From Alistipes sp. (lineage in GTDB: Bacteria; Bacteroidota; Bacteroidia; Bacteroidales; Rikenellaceae): a stretch of DNA of 64,000 bases. Position numbers and translations under genes: made by a program. The notes below the pieces were generated by a model that saw only the letters and a program-made list of their open reading frames with translations, had not been told where the DNA came from and did not search any database. Where the stretch lies: NCBI GenBank assembly GCA_017517705.1, contig JAFWYM010000027.1, positions 29,964 through 93,963 on the forward strand, in the 5' to 3' direction. Below are positions 23,049 through 32,113 of this stretch, piece after piece. Position 1 is the stretch's first letter. Each line of letters starts with the position of its first letter.

Positions 23049-26000
23049 TTAGTCGATGTAAGTAACCTTGATAGCAGAAATGTATGCACGATGGTCCTTG
23101 TCTGTACCAGTTGTAGTGAACTTAACCTCTGTAGCATCACCTGTCCAAGTACGTACACTACCCTCGGCAGAGAACTCACCACTATCCGGAGCTATATAGT
23201 ACATGTTGCTAGCAAATGTAATCTCCATAGACTTGATGGTCTTGCCATTTGCAGATACTGTCATAGTAGCACCATTCTGATAGAGACGTACAGCCTCACC
23301 TGATGTGTAGTATTTAGGTGCGTTTGAAGCCTTGCCCTGATCAAATGTTACAGTTACATTATCATCAATCTTTGCCTCTTTAACATCTGCAGCGTTAGCC
23401 CAACCAAAGCTCTTCATTGTAGCCTCAGCAGCAACCTCGGTACCGCCACCTACTGAAACACCACCCTGAGCAACAGTGATAACCTGCTCCAAAGCGCCAG
23501 CAGTAACAGTGATGTTACCATTGATAGTCTCTGTAGTAGTGTTCTCAGCAGCAGTGATGGTCAAAGCACCATCAGCATATGATGCAGTGAACTGTGCATT
23601 GTCAGAAGCAACAGTAATAGCGTCAGTCAAGTTGTAAGCCTCAACAGTGATAACCTGCTCACCAGCAGCTGATGTGAAAGTAGTAGCAGTCTTAGAGAAT
23701 GACCAGAAAGCAAGTGTACCAGGAGAAGTAAGACCCAAGAAGCGAGCCGAACCAGCCTGTGCCGAACCATTATATGCTGCACGTACAGCGCTGATTACGA
23801 TGTCATCGCCAAGCTTAGCGCCTGAAGCAGCCCAGTACTTGTTAGTAGCGCCATCCTCGCTGTAAAGACCATAAACATAGATAGTACCAGTCTCGTCAGT
23901 AAGGTCGAAGTTACCATATGAAGTGTTAGCAACACGTGTGATAGTACCCTTCAATGTGTAGAAAGTAGTTTCATCAACATCAGCTGCCAAGAACTCAGCA
24001 ACAGTTGTGTAAGTTGGCTCAACAACTGGAGCAGCCTCGGTAGTAGCAGTAACAACAGCAGCCTCAGAAACAGCGAACTTCTCCTCGTCAGCAGGAACAG
24101 CTACAACGTTGAATGTGTACTCAGTCTCGTACTCACCAGTGAATACATAGGTAGTACCCTCAACAAATACAGGCATCTCAGTGCCTACGGTGATACCATA
24201 CTTAGCAGCGTTCTCGATAGCAGTCCAAGTAAGAGTGATAACATTACCCTCAACAGCAGCCTCAACTACGGGCGTTGCAAGAACTGTAGGCTCAACAACA
24301 GCAGGTGCGTAAACGCTCCACTCGCCACCACCATTATCCCAAGTATTCTCAGTTACGGTGTAGAGGTTAGTGCCATCGGTAGGAACCTTAAGGTCAGCAG
24401 TCTGATTCCACTTGTTGTTCCAGTTGTTAGCAGCAGCACCAGGATTCATACGGCAGAAGATGATGTTCTCGAAGCCAGCAGGAACAGTAACAGCGTAGAT
24501 GTTAGTCTCACCCTCAACAAGAGTCATATCAACCCAAGTCTCGCCATTGCCGAAGAAGTAAGCAGCGAAACGAGCGCTGTCTACATTCCAGTTGGCGTTA
24601 GGCTGCAAGTAGAGGACAACCTCTGATGGAGCAACGGGCTCTACGTAGTTGTCGAAGAAGAGGTTACCCTCAACTACACCTGCAAGATCCTCAGTCTGTG
24701 TGCCAGCGCCATCGTTGAATACAACGTTAAGAGTCTTACCAGTAGCCTCAGCTGGGAGCTGGAATACATAGTAAGTAACGCCGTCGAGCTCCTCAGTCTC
24801 AGTAAGCTCGCGACCTGGCCAATCAACAGACTCAAGACCAAGATCCTCGCCATCGTTAGCCCAGATGTGAGCGTAAACCTTAGACCAATTAGCAAGATTG
24901 TTGAAGTAGAGCTTGTAAGTCTCAACATCCTCCTCAGCGCCAGACTTAACAGTTACAACAGCAGCCTCAGAAGCATTGAACTTCGTCTCGTCAGCGGGGA
25001 TAGCAACGATATTGAATGTGTACTCAGTGTTGTAGTCAGTAGCATTGAAAGTGTACTTGGGCTCCTCAACAATAGCGGGCATCTCAGTGCCAACAGTGAT
25101 TGAGTAAGCAGCAGCACCCTCGATAGCGTCCCACTCAAGGTTGATAACCTTACCCTCAACAACGGGCTCCTTAACTACGGGAGTTGCAAGGGTAGCAAGA
25201 CCGGTAGTAACCTTAACGGTAGTAGCTACAGAGGTGATGTCCTGGCCAACAGCTACAACAGTGAAAGAATACTCAGTGTTGTACTCAAGAGCCTCGTATG
25301 TGTAGGTATAAGTAGTCTCCTCGGTAGCCTCAATAATAGCGGGCATCTCACCCTCAGGAGTTACGGTGTATGATTCAGCACCCTCGACAGCTGCCCATGT
25401 AAGGGTAATGTTCAGACCATTAACAACAGCCTCAACCTCGGGAGTTGCAAGCGTAGCGCCAAACTCGATAGCACCCTCGTATACGTATACTGCGTGACGA
25501 GCATCCTCGTTAGCGTCATACTCGATAACGAGGTCAAGAGTGATATGGTACTCATTCTGCTTGTACTCAACAACCATGGTACCACCGATAACCTTAACGT
25601 CAACCAAAGCACGTGTAGTCTCGTTAGCCTGGAGGTTCTGAACGGTGAAGGTCAACTCAGCGCCCTCCTCAGCATCCTCAGCCAATACGTATGTACCAAC
25701 AGCGAGCTTATCGTTCTCAACAGCAGCGCCGTTAACAGTTACAAGGAAGTCGTTGTCACCCTTAACGATGAACTCATAGTCACCATTAGAGTTGAGCTTA
25801 CCAGCCTCCCAAGCAGTAACGTCAACATTGTCATCACCCCAACCACGGATGATCTCTTTCTCTGCGAAGTCGTCGTCGATCTCGATAACGATATTCTCCT
25901 GAACAGTAAGCAAGTCACCAATGATAGTGGTGAGGTGGTTACGCTCGATAGGAATCTGTGTGTTGAAGTCGTGCTCGTGGATCTTAGTGCCCTTAGAGCC

Positions 26001-26909
26001 ATCAGCTGCAGCCTCCCATACGGTCATTATGAAGTTTACGGGAGTCTGCTCATTCTTAGCAAAGAGGTAGTCAACGAAGAGAGTCTGGTTGGTGTCAAAC
26101 TTATCGTAACCCTCAGTGTAGGGAGCATTCTTGTCAACCTTGAAGCTGTATGCGGGAGCTACAGTCATAACATCGTTGAGATTGCCATTAACAGCGTTGA
26201 ATGAAGAGTATACCTCAGTGTCGTGGTATGCGATGTCTACGTATGCAGGCTTTGTGTAACCCTCGATGTAGCTAAGGTCGGTAGTGATAACACGCAACTT
26301 AGCGAAAGGACGTGTAAGCGTAAGAGTCTTAGTGAGGTTTGTGTTAACCAACACATTCTCCGTTACGAAGTAAGCATCGCGGTTATCGTTCATAGCATCC
26401 CAGTTGCCCTTCTCGTAAGTAGCGTCGGTGATAGCCGAGATGTTGCGGAGGTCTGCAGTGTTGTAGTAGAGATCCGCGATAGCGAGCTTGTCAGCAGGCT
26501 CAGTGAGCTCAGCGTTGCCCTCGCGTACGAAGTCTGCGAATACAACAAACTTGTAGGTACGGCCAGGAACAAGACGCAAAGCGAAGGTTGTGGGAGCATA
26601 CTTGTCCAAGCAGTTCACCAAACGCTCGCTGTAGATAGGCGTGCCTGTGCCATCCTCATTTTCTGCATACACCTCGAGGATGTAACGCAAGTCGAAATCA
26701 GCCCAATCTGCATCGGTCATAAAATCGATAGCACCATAGGCACTGTTACCGGTCTTTACTACCTCGTTAGCACGTGTGGTGCTAAGCTCGGGAGCATCAA
26801 CGGTAAGAACAACGTCAACGAGATCGCTATTGCTAACGGTCTCCACGCCATCATTCTGGCACGCTACAAAACATAGCGCCAAAGCCAAAATAGATAAAAG
26901 CTTTTTCAT
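23049..26909 (-). CDS. Large surface lipoprotein with DUF6562-like, FN3, starch-binding-like and BACON modules
   Basis: A 1286-residue lipoprotein (lipobox FVAC, Cys17). Modules by eye: DUF6562/fimbrillin-like region with RPFAKLRVITTDL (about 30-345); two beta modules (350-480); FN3 repeats at about 487-570, 574-655 and 877-957, all containing EYTFNVVAVPAD-like strands; a CBM26-like module 662-757 (YKLYFNNLANWSKVYAHIW, WPG, FNDGAGTQTEDL); a second carbohydrate-binding-like module 763-868 (LYLQPNANWNVDSARFAAYF); an OB-like domain 966-1060 (YTLKGTITRVANTSYGNFDL); BACON 1070-1150 (EQVITVAQGG); and a beta-rich C-terminus. The exposed Trp residues suggest glycan binding at the cell surface. No catalytic domain is seen. 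It is a single-gene transcript, and no SusC/SusD pair is nearby. Confidence 0.82.
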   Translation of the reverse strand: MKKLLSILALALCFVACQNDGVETVSNSDLVDVVLTVDAPELSTTRANEVVKTGNSAYGAIDFMTDADWADFDLRYILEVYAENEDGTGTPIYSERLVNCLDKYAPTTFALRLVPGRTYKFVVFADFVREGNAELTEPADKLAIADLYYNTADLRNISAITDATYEKGNWDAMNDNRDAYFVTENVLVNTNLTKTLTLTRPFAKLRVITTDLSYIEGYTKPAYVDIAYHDTEVYSSFNAVNGNLNDVMTVAPAYSFKVDKNAPYTEGYDKFDTNQTLFVDYLFAKNEQTPVNFIMTVWEAAADGSKGTKIHEHDFNTQIPIERNHLTTIIGDLLTVQENIVIEIDDDFAEKEIIRGWGDDNVDVTAWEAGKLNSNGDYEFIVKGDNDFLVTVNGAAVENDKLAVGTYVLAEDAEEGAELTFTVQNLQANETTRALVDVKVIGGTMVVEYKQNEYHITLDLVIEYDANEDARHAVYVYEGAIEFGATLATPEVEAVVNGLNITLTWAAVEGAESYTVTPEGEMPAIIEATEETTYTYTYEALEYNTEYSFTVVAVGQDITSVATTVKVTTGLATLATPVVKEPVVEGKVINLEWDAIEGAAAYSITVGTEMPAIVEEPKYTFNATDYNTEYTFNIVAIPADETKFNASEAAVVTVKSGAEEDVETYKLYFNNLANWSKVYAHIWANDGEDLGLESVDWPGRELTETEELDGVTYYVFQLPAEATGKTLNVVFNDGAGTQTEDLAGVVEGNLFFDNYVEPVAPSEVVLYLQPNANWNVDSARFAAYFFGNGETWVDMTLVEGETNIYAVTVPAGFENIIFCRMNPGAAANNWNNKWNQTADLKVPTDGTNLYTVTENTWDNGGGEWSVYAPAVVEPTVLATPVVEAAVEGNVITLTWTAIENAAKYGITVGTEMPVFVEGTTYVFTGEYETEYTFNVVAVPADEEKFAVSEAAVVTATTEAAPVVEPTYTTVAEFLAADVDETTFYTLKGTITRVANTSYGNFDLTDETGTIYVYGLYSEDGATNKYWAASGAKLGDDIVISAVRAAYNGSAQAGSARFLGLTSPGTLAFWSFSKTATTFTSAAGEQVITVEAYNLTDAITVASDNAQFTASYADGALTITAAENTTTETINGNITVTAGALEQVITVAQGGVSVGGGTEVAAEATMKSFGWANAADVKEAKIDDNVTVTFDQGKASNAPKYYTSGEAVRLYQNGATMTVSANGKTIKSMEITFASNMYYIAPDSGEFSAEGSVRTWTGDATEVKFTTTGTDKDHRAYISAIKVTYID

Positions 26910-27101
26910 TGTACTAAATGTTAAAAGTTAATAAAATTGTTAGTTAATATGTTGTTGTTTTTCTGTGTTTTATACAAAACTATAGTATGCACACAAGGCG
27001 GGCAGAGACCTTGCGATCCTACCAGCACTTTTTTCGTCAACATCTGTGGTGTTGTGGTCGACCATTGAATAACAGCCATTACCAACACGCCAAAATCACT
27101 A

Positions 27102-27133
27102 CAAATATAGGGATTATAATTCAAACCGCCAAA
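27102..27133 (-). promoter_or_regulatory. Promoter of the large surface lipoprotein gene
   Basis: On the minus strand TTTG (27133-27130) and TATATTTG (27109-27102) are 20 bases apart, a full consensus match, giving a leader of about 185 bases. A second -7-like box TAGTTTTG lies at 26982-26975 without a good -33 box. Confidence 0.7.
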
Positions 27134-27283
27134 TGTTTGACGTACATAATTACACTAAAGTGTAAAAGAACGTTGCAAGCTGAGCGTAAAGCGTTCAGAA
27201 CAGTCGAAAGCGCGAGCAGCGTGCATCGCAAGCCTAAAAGGGCTAAGTCGTAAAAGTCGGTGGGGAGTGTGGCGCATCGCCGT

Positions 27284-27424
27284 TGTCATGCTGAGCGTAG
27301 TTGAAGCATCTGGTTGTGTGCTGCGCGTCGGCAAGGAGGGTGCAAAGGTAGGTCGCGATAGAATCGGATAGCGCGAGGTTGTGTATCACAAGAGGAATGG
27401 GTATGCAATACTTCGCGACGACAT
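27284..27424 (-). repeat. Decayed relative of the MITE-like element
   Basis: This stretch keeps the order of copy 2 (GTCATGC, GCATCTG, AAAGGTAG.TCGC, TATGCAAT.CTTCGCGA.GAC) but is shorter and much diverged. It and the flanking sequence hold no credible gene; the frames on both strands across 27243-27536 are low quality. It lies in the 650-base gap between the surface lipoprotein and rplI genes. Confidence 0.5.
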
Positions 27425-27485
27425 CGTGATATTTGCGCCACCGCAAATTGCGACAGAGTATCTTGTAATTCAAGCTCTTAACGCA

Positions 27486-27516
27486 ACGGGGATGACTAAA
27501 AATTAGCCATCCCCGT
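27486..27516 (-). terminator. Terminator hairpin of the rpsF-rpsR-rplI operon
   Basis: ACGGGGATGACTAA pairs with TTAGCCATCCCCGT with one mismatch, 41 bases past the rplI stop. It belongs to the recurrent GACTAAAAA hairpin family. The T-tract is poor on the minus strand. Confidence 0.65.
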
Positions 27517-27556
27517 CGGATTATTTTGCGTCGCAATAGCGCGCTATGGTATATAC

Positions 27557-27994
27557 TTACTCAGCTACAACAGCAAACTTGATAGTAGCCTTAACCTCGC
27601 GGTGAAGCTTAGCTGTAGCCTCGAACTCGCCGAGAGTCTTTACAGAGTCAACAGTGATGTTCTTGCGATCAACCTCGATGCCCTTCTCCTGCAATGCTGC
27701 AGCAAGGTCGGCAGCGGTGATAGCACCGAAAATCTTCTCCTCCTCAGCCTTAGCTGTGAGTGTGAGGTGGAGGTTGTTGATAGTCTCAGCCAAAGCCTGA
27801 GCGTCAGCAAGAATCTTAGCATCCTTGTGAGCACGCTGGCGAAGGTTCTCAGCAAGTACCTTCTTTGCAGAAGCTGTTGCTGCCTTGGCGAAACCCTGAG
27901 GAATCAAGTAGTTGTTGGCATAGCCGGGACGTACGTTAACGATGTCGTTTGCGTAGCCCAAGTTCTCTACGTCTTTGATAAGAATTACTTCCAT
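27557..27994 (-). CDS. rplI: 50S ribosomal protein L9
   Basis: A 145-residue protein. The N-terminal RNA-binding domain begins MEVILIKDVENLGYANDIVNVRPGYANNYLIPQGFA, the L9 signature; a long connecting helix (about 40-80) leads to the C-terminal domain (KIFGAITAADLAAALQ ... ITVDSVKTLGEFEA). It is the third gene of rpsF-rpsR-rplI, the usual order in this phylum. Confidence 0.98.
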   Translation of the reverse strand: MEVILIKDVENLGYANDIVNVRPGYANNYLIPQGFAKAATASAKKVLAENLRQRAHKDAKILADAQALAETINNLHLTLTAKAEEEKIFGAITAADLAAALQEKGIEVDRKNITVDSVKTLGEFEATAKLHREVKATIKFAVVAE

Positions 27995-28012
27995 AGTCTC
28001 TCCTCCTCTTTA

Positions 28013-28294
28013 TTATTTCATACAATCGGTTACGAACGGAAGGATAGCCAAGTGACGAGCACGCTTAACAGCCTGAGCTACCTTCTTCTGGAACTTCTGC
28101 GAAGTACCCGTGAGACGACGGGGCAAAATCTTACCCTGCTCGTTGAGGAACTTCTTCAAGAACTCACCGTCCTTATAGTCTACATACTTGATACCGAGCT
28201 TCTTAAAGCGGCAGTACTTCTTCTTCTTAACATCTACCGATACGGGGTTGAGATAACGAATCTCAGATGCACCCTGCTGTGTGTTCTCTGCCAT
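28013..28294 (-). CDS. rpsR: 30S ribosomal protein S18
   Basis: A 93-residue protein with the S18 core [19 protein letters not shown] and the signature [34 protein letters not shown]. The N-terminal extension of about 25 residues is common in Bacteroidota. It lies three bases after rpsF and 18 bases before rplI. Confidence 0.98.
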   Translation of the reverse strand: MAENTQQGASEIRYLNPVSVDVKKKKYCRFKKLGIKYVDYKDGEFLKKFLNEQGKILPRRLTGTSQKFQKKVAQAVKRARHLAILPFVTDCMK

Positions 28295-28297
28295 AGT

Positions 28298-28645
28298 TTA
28301 CTCCTCCTGTGATTTGTTTGCAAGCTTAGCGCGACGCTTCTGAGAGTACTCAACAGCGAACTTGTCCTGCTTGAAAGTTAAGAAACGAATGATGCGCTCA
28401 TCGCGACGGTACTGTGTCTCGAGAGTGTTGATGATTGAGCCCTCACCGGTGAACTCTACGAGGAAGTAGAAGCCGGTAGTCTTCTTCTGAATAGGATATG
28501 CAAGCTTCTTCAAGCCCCAGTTCTCCATATTCACAATCTGACCGCCGTTCTCGGTGATTACGCCCTGGAATTTGTCAGCAACCTCCTTCACCTGTGCGTC
28601 TGAAAGGACGGGAGTGACAATGAAAACGGTTTCGTAATTGTTCAT
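28298..28645 (-). CDS. rpsF: 30S ribosomal protein S6
   Basis: A 115-residue protein beginning [22 protein letters not shown], with the S6 strand [23 protein letters not shown] and [14 protein letters not shown]. It binds 16S rRNA together with S18, encoded next. It is the first gene of the operon. Confidence 0.98.
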   Translation of the reverse strand: MNNYETVFIVTPVLSDAQVKEVADKFQGVITENGGQIVNMENWGLKKLAYPIQKKTTGFYFLVEFTGEGSIINTLETQYRRDERIIRFLTFKQDKFAVEYSQKRRAKLANKSQEE

Positions 28646-28684
28646 AACTGTTTAATTAATTAAAGTTTTGTGCATAAAGCGGTG

Positions 28685-28714
28685 CAAAGGTAGTAATAAT
28701 TTTCTAATTTGCAA
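28685..28714 (-). promoter_or_regulatory. Promoter of rpsF-rpsR-rplI
   Basis: On the minus strand TTG (28714-28712) and TACCTTTG (28692-28685), 19 bases apart, 39 bases before the ATG. Confidence 0.8.
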
Positions 28715-28755
28715 CACATATCACCCTTTTTTGTCGTAAAATGTGTGTGTTACTC

Positions 28756-29217
28756 TTAGTTGAAGAGCCAGATGTAGAAGTTGAGGTAGGTGGCAAGGCA
28801 TAGCCATGCGAGGTAGGGGAGCATCAGTAGCGATGCCATGCGGCTTACGCGCCACGTAAATATCGTGTAGCTCAGCACCGCAATGTCCAGAAGCAGGATG
28901 ATGGCAAGACCCGATATTGGCGACTGCATAAAGAAGAACATCGGGCTCCACAGGAAGTTGAGTGCCAGCTGTAAAAACCACAGCCCGCGAAAGCGGCGGT
29001 CGCCCAAGTCCCACAGGCGGCCGAGCGAGAGTCCCATACATATATATATTATTGACCACGCGATGGGGAATACGGCATTGGGTGGCGTTATGGCGGGCTT
29101 ATCGAGCGTGGGGTACCACTCTGCGAGGGCATCGCGCTGGAAGTACATGGCGGCAGCTCCTACCGCAAAGCATAGGAGTATGGGTAGAAAGTATTTCATA
29201 AAACGTCTCATAGGCAT
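28756..29217 (-). CDS. tspO: TspO/MBR-family membrane protein
   Basis: Translocator protein family (bacterial homologues of the mitochondrial benzodiazepine receptor), which bind tetrapyrroles. From the ATG at 29215-29217 it is 153 residues; starts at 29211 and 29199 are also possible. Five transmembrane helices are visible. Family signatures include WYPTLDKPAITPPNAVFPIAWSIIY, LALNFLWSPMFFF and the C-terminal YLAWLCLATYLNFYIWLFN. It is separated from the secG operon by a terminator; no clear promoter was found. Confidence 0.93.
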   Translation of the reverse strand: MPMRRFMKYFLPILLCFAVGAAAMYFQRDALAEWYPTLDKPAITPPNAVFPIAWSIIYICMGLSLGRLWDLGDRRFRGLWFLQLALNFLWSPMFFFMQSPISGLAIILLLDIAVLSYTIFTWRVSRMASLLMLPYLAWLCLATYLNFYIWLFN

Positions 29218-29270
29218 TGTGTTTATTGGTTGTATGCGACATCTTACAAATAGCGTTCCACCGTGATACA

Positions 29271-29308
29271 ACAAGGGGCTGACTAAAAAGTAACTTAGTC
29301 AGCCCTTG
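29271..29308 (-). terminator. Terminator hairpin of the secG operon
   Basis: CAAGGGGCTGACTAA (29272-29286) pairs with TTAGTCAGCCCTTG (29295-29308) with one bulged G. The 35 bases from 29271 are identical to 63694-63728. A second symmetrical block (GAATAAAAAG near 29322 and CTTTTTATTC near 29423) lies nearer the secG stop and also contains GATGTAGTTTTAGGC, the stem of the terminator at 50660. These account for the 29219-29460 spacer. Confidence 0.7.
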
Positions 29309-29460
29309 ATACTCAAGAGAGTGAATAAAAAGATGTAGTTTTAGGCCTGCGAAGCCCGAAAAAGCGGAGTTTACTTGGCGTAAATGAGCATTTTGAGGGC
29401 AAGCGTAACGACAAAATACACTTTTTATTCAGCCTCTTAAATGTTGTGTTCGTAGTTGCG

Positions 29461-29859
29461 TTACTCCGCAACCTCCTCTGTTGCAGCCTCCTCAACGGTA
29501 ACCTCGGCACCCTCGGCTGTAGCATCAGCCTCAACGGTGATGTCCTCCTCGCCTACGGTAAGCTCACCCTCGGTAACCTTTGTTGCGCTATCAACACCTG
29601 CGCTGATCTCGCTTGTGCCGATGATTTCTTTCTTGTCGGCCTTGGGAAGTGAGATGACTGACAAGAGGCTGAAGAATACGATGGCAGCCACCATTGCCCA
29701 AGTAAACTTCTCGAGGAAATCGGTGGTCTGGCGAACACCCATAGTCTGGTTTGCAGCGCCGAAGTTAGCAGCCATACCGCTCTTGGGGCTCTGTACCAAT
29801 ACTGCAAGTATAAGCAAGATACTTGCAATGACGATCATAATAATACTGAATGTATACAT
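29461..29859 (-). CDS. secG: Preprotein translocase subunit SecG
   Basis: A 132-residue inner-membrane protein of the SecYEG channel. Two transmembrane helices (SIIMIVIASILLILAVLVQ and AMVAAIVFFSLLSVISL) flank the conserved loop SPKSGMAANFGAANQTMG. The acidic Glu/Val/Thr-rich tail (about 80-132) is typical of the longer Bacteroidota SecG. It is the last gene of the operon that includes lptE and the sigma-54-type activator. Confidence 0.95.
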   Translation of the reverse strand: MYTFSIIMIVIASILLILAVLVQSPKSGMAANFGAANQTMGVRQTTDFLEKFTWAMVAAIVFFSLLSVISLPKADKKEIIGTSEISAGVDSATKVTEGELTVGEEDITVEADATAEGAEVTVEEAATEEVAE

Positions 29860-29886
29860 AAAGCTTATAAATTTAATTTTTTCTTA

Positions 29887-30351
29887 TCAGTTTCTATTCT
29901 TTTTATCTTCAAGTGTCGCAATAAGTCCTGCAAAGTAAATACTTTTTTCTGAATTTAGCAAACTTAATTTGCGATAAGTGTCGATTGCCTCGTCATATAG
30001 CCCCTGATTTGCATAAATCTCCGCTAATTCTTCGCTTACCATCTCCTCATCGAGACCATATTCCACTGCTGCGAGGTCGTCGGCAGCGCCCTCCTCGGCG
30101 ACGATGCGGTACTCCTGGCGCTTAAGGAAGCGCTCGATGAGGTCGTCGGGACTGAGGTATGTGAGTCGTGCGGCGTCAACAGCGCGTGGCGGGATGAGTG
30201 CTGTGGGGTGGAGCATAGCTATGAGCCTCGTAGCGGGGGTTAGTACCGCCTCGCCGCCACCCTTGCGGGCAAGGGCTATGTGGCCGGCACTCCACCAGGG
30301 GTAGCGCTCGATAAGAGACTCTATGTTTGTTGTTTCGACCCTCTGCTTCAT
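29887..30351 (-). CDS. Small TPR-like protein between lptE and secG
   Basis: A 154-residue protein starting at the ATG 30349-30351, four bases past the lptE stop; a much longer in-frame extension overlaps lptE and is rejected. The N-terminal half has PWWSAGHIALARKGGG; the C-terminal part has a tetratricopeptide-like repeat (ELAEIYANQGLYDEAIDTYRKLSLLNSEKSIYFAGLI). Bacteroidota commonly have such a protein here; its job is unknown, and a role linked to LptE or secretion is a guess from position. Confidence 0.8.
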   Translation of the reverse strand: MKQRVETTNIESLIERYPWWSAGHIALARKGGGEAVLTPATRLIAMLHPTALIPPRAVDAARLTYLSPDDLIERFLKRQEYRIVAEEGAADDLAAVEYGLDEEMVSEELAEIYANQGLYDEAIDTYRKLSLLNSEKSIYFAGLIATLEDKKNRN

Positions 30352-30355
30352 ACTA

Positions 30356-30886
30356 TTACCAGTTGCCGGCCGCAGCCATATATATGTCGTTGACAAGGGC
30401 GTCGACAATCTCCTCAATAAGTTGATCCTGAACGTCGACCAATAGCTGCGACGAGTCGTAGTCGGTATACGACGAGAAGGTCTTATTGTTGAACGATGTG
30501 GTCTGATCCACAGCATTCTGGAAGTTAACCTTCACGGTGATGGTGAGGCGGTTCATAAGGGCATAGTCGCCACTCGAGACAGATGCTGTGGTAGAGGTGT
30601 AGTTGGTAATCTCGCCCTCGAAGGCGAAGTCGCCACCCTCCTCGACCTGCTGTAGGCGTGTCTGACGCGAGAACTTCTCGCGAAGCGCCTCCGTGAGCAC
30701 GTTGCTAAGCGTGGGTGCCACCATAGGAGCGTTGTTAGGGAAGTAGGCCACGGAGAAGGTCTGTGCCTCAGGGGGTATAGAGCCGCCCGAGAGGTTATAG
30801 GTGACCTTATAACCACAGCCTGCACATATCATCGATAGCACGATGAGTGTGGCCATCCTCATAAGTATGTTTCTCATTCGCTTCAT
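30356..30886 (-). CDS. lptE: LPS assembly lipoprotein LptE
   Basis: A 176-residue outer-membrane lipoprotein that plugs the LptD channel for lipopolysaccharide export. A signal and lipobox CAGC are followed by GYKVTYNLSGGSIPPEAQTFSVAYFPNNA, the characteristic Bacteroidota LptE N-terminus, and LTEALREKFSRQTRLQQVEEGGDFAFEGEITNY. Five bases separate it from the upstream regulator gene and four from the next gene. Confidence 0.92.
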   Translation of the reverse strand: MKRMRNILMRMATLIVLSMICAGCGYKVTYNLSGGSIPPEAQTFSVAYFPNNAPMVAPTLSNVLTEALREKFSRQTRLQQVEEGGDFAFEGEITNYTSTTASVSSGDYALMNRLTITVKVNFQNAVDQTTSFNNKTFSSYTDYDSSQLLVDVQDQLIEEIVDALVNDIYMAAAGNW

Positions 30887-30891
30887 ATTCG

Positions 30892-32109
30892 CTATTTTGT
30901 GTTGTCGTTAATGCCTAACGCCTTCATCCTGCGATATAGTGTGCGCTCCGATATAAAGAGCTCGCGGGCAGCCTCCTTGCGGCTGTAGTTGTTGCGCTGC
31001 AGGGCTTGCAGTATCTGGTCGCGCTGTACATCCTCCTTTGTCAGCTCCGCAGCGGGGTTGTCGTCTACAACCTCAATGTCAGCATAGTCGTAGCTCTGTG
31101 GCAGGCTACGTGTGCGCTCTGGGAGCAGGCCGATGACATCGCTCGTCGTGGGCGTGGGATGTGGGGTGTGTACGTTGCCCGACATCGCCTCGGTCATCAT
31201 ACGCTTCAGGTCGTTGATGTCGTTGCGCATATCGAAGAGTATCTTGTAGAGTAGCTCGCGCTCCGTGGTAGCGTCGGCATAGCCCTCGTTGTGGTTCCCT
31301 ACGGTGCGTACCGAGTAGCCCTCGTCGGGGAGGTAGCGACGTAGTATCTCGGCCGTGATGTCGCGGCTCTGCTCGATGGCCGATATCTGCTCTGCTACGT
31401 TCTTGAGCTGGCGTATATTACCACGCCAGTGGTAGCTCTCCAGGAGTACGCGGGCAGCATCGTTGAGCGCCACGGCAGGCATCTTATACTGCACAGCCAC
31501 ATCGCTTGCAAACTTGCGGAAGAGCAGGTATATGTCGCCCTTGCGCTCGCGTAGTGGTGGTACGCTGATGGGCACGGTGTTGAGACGGTAGTATAGATCC
31601 TCGCGGAAGCGACCCTCGGCAATTGCCTGCATAAGGTTGTTATTCGTGGCAGCCACCACACGTACGTTGGTCTTTTGCACCTTAGCCGAACCTACACGCA
31701 TATATTCGCCCGTCTGAAGCACACGTAGGAGACGTACCTGTGTAGATATGGGTAGCTCGCCTACCTCGTCTAAGAAGATAGTGCCACCATCTGCCTCCTC
31801 GAAGTATCCCTTGCGGCTATCTATGGCGCCCGTGAACGAGCCCTTCTCGTGACCGAAGAGCTCCGAGTCGATGGTGCCCTCGGGTATAGCACCGCAGTTC
31901 ACTGCGATATATTTGTTGTGCTTACGTGCCGAGTAGGCGTGGATTATCTGCGGGAAGAACTCTTTACCCACGCCACTCTCACCTGTAACCAGCACCGATA
32001 AGTCTGTGGGGGCCACGCGCATAGCTACCTCTATGGCGTTGTTGAGTGCTTCGGTATTGCCAATAATACCGAAACGCTGCTTTACCGTAAGAAGTTCGTT
32101 TGCTGTCAT
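30892..32109 (-). CDS. Sigma-54-type AAA+ transcriptional activator without receiver domain
   Basis: A 405-residue regulator. The AAA+ domain starts almost at once (FGIIGNTEALNNAI) with Walker A GESGVGKE near residue 43, the GAFTGA-type loop as GSFTGAID, Walker B GGTIFLDEVGEL and the arginine-finger area RFREDLYYRLN. A C-terminal Fis-type helix-turn-helix ends the protein (NNYSRKEAARELFISERTLYRRMKALGI). There is no N-terminal receiver or GAF domain, so its control must come from elsewhere. Bacteroidota often carry this gene directly upstream of lptE. Confidence 0.93.
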   Translation of the reverse strand: MTANELLTVKQRFGIIGNTEALNNAIEVAMRVAPTDLSVLVTGESGVGKEFFPQIIHAYSARKHNKYIAVNCGAIPEGTIDSELFGHEKGSFTGAIDSRKGYFEEADGGTIFLDEVGELPISTQVRLLRVLQTGEYMRVGSAKVQKTNVRVVAATNNNLMQAIAEGRFREDLYYRLNTVPISVPPLRERKGDIYLLFRKFASDVAVQYKMPAVALNDAARVLLESYHWRGNIRQLKNVAEQISAIEQSRDITAEILRRYLPDEGYSVRTVGNHNEGYADATTERELLYKILFDMRNDINDLKRMMTEAMSGNVHTPHPTPTTSDVIGLLPERTRSLPQSYDYADIEVVDDNPAAELTKEDVQRDQILQALQRNNYSRKEAARELFISERTLYRRMKALGINDNTK

Positions 32110-32113
32110 TATG

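Noticed and set aside
26940-26954. A 15-base motif TTAGTTAATATGTTG shared by the leaders of the large lipoprotein and ppdK (36351-36365)
   Set aside because: A match of this length in AT-rich DNA is expected about once or more by chance in 64 kb, and the distances to the start codons differ.
26921-27124. Frame of 67 codons upstream of the large surface lipoprotein
   Set aside because: It starts at a TTG inside the promoter region and lies in the leader; no sign of coding.
27243-27536. Frame of 97 codons between the surface lipoprotein and rplI genes
   Set aside because: It covers the decayed repeat and the operon terminator and shows no protein-like composition.
29887-30516. A longer, 209-residue version of the TPR protein
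   Set aside because: The first 55 residues are antisense-like, Arg/Thr-rich sequence inside lptE; the ATG at 30351 after the lptE stop is natural.
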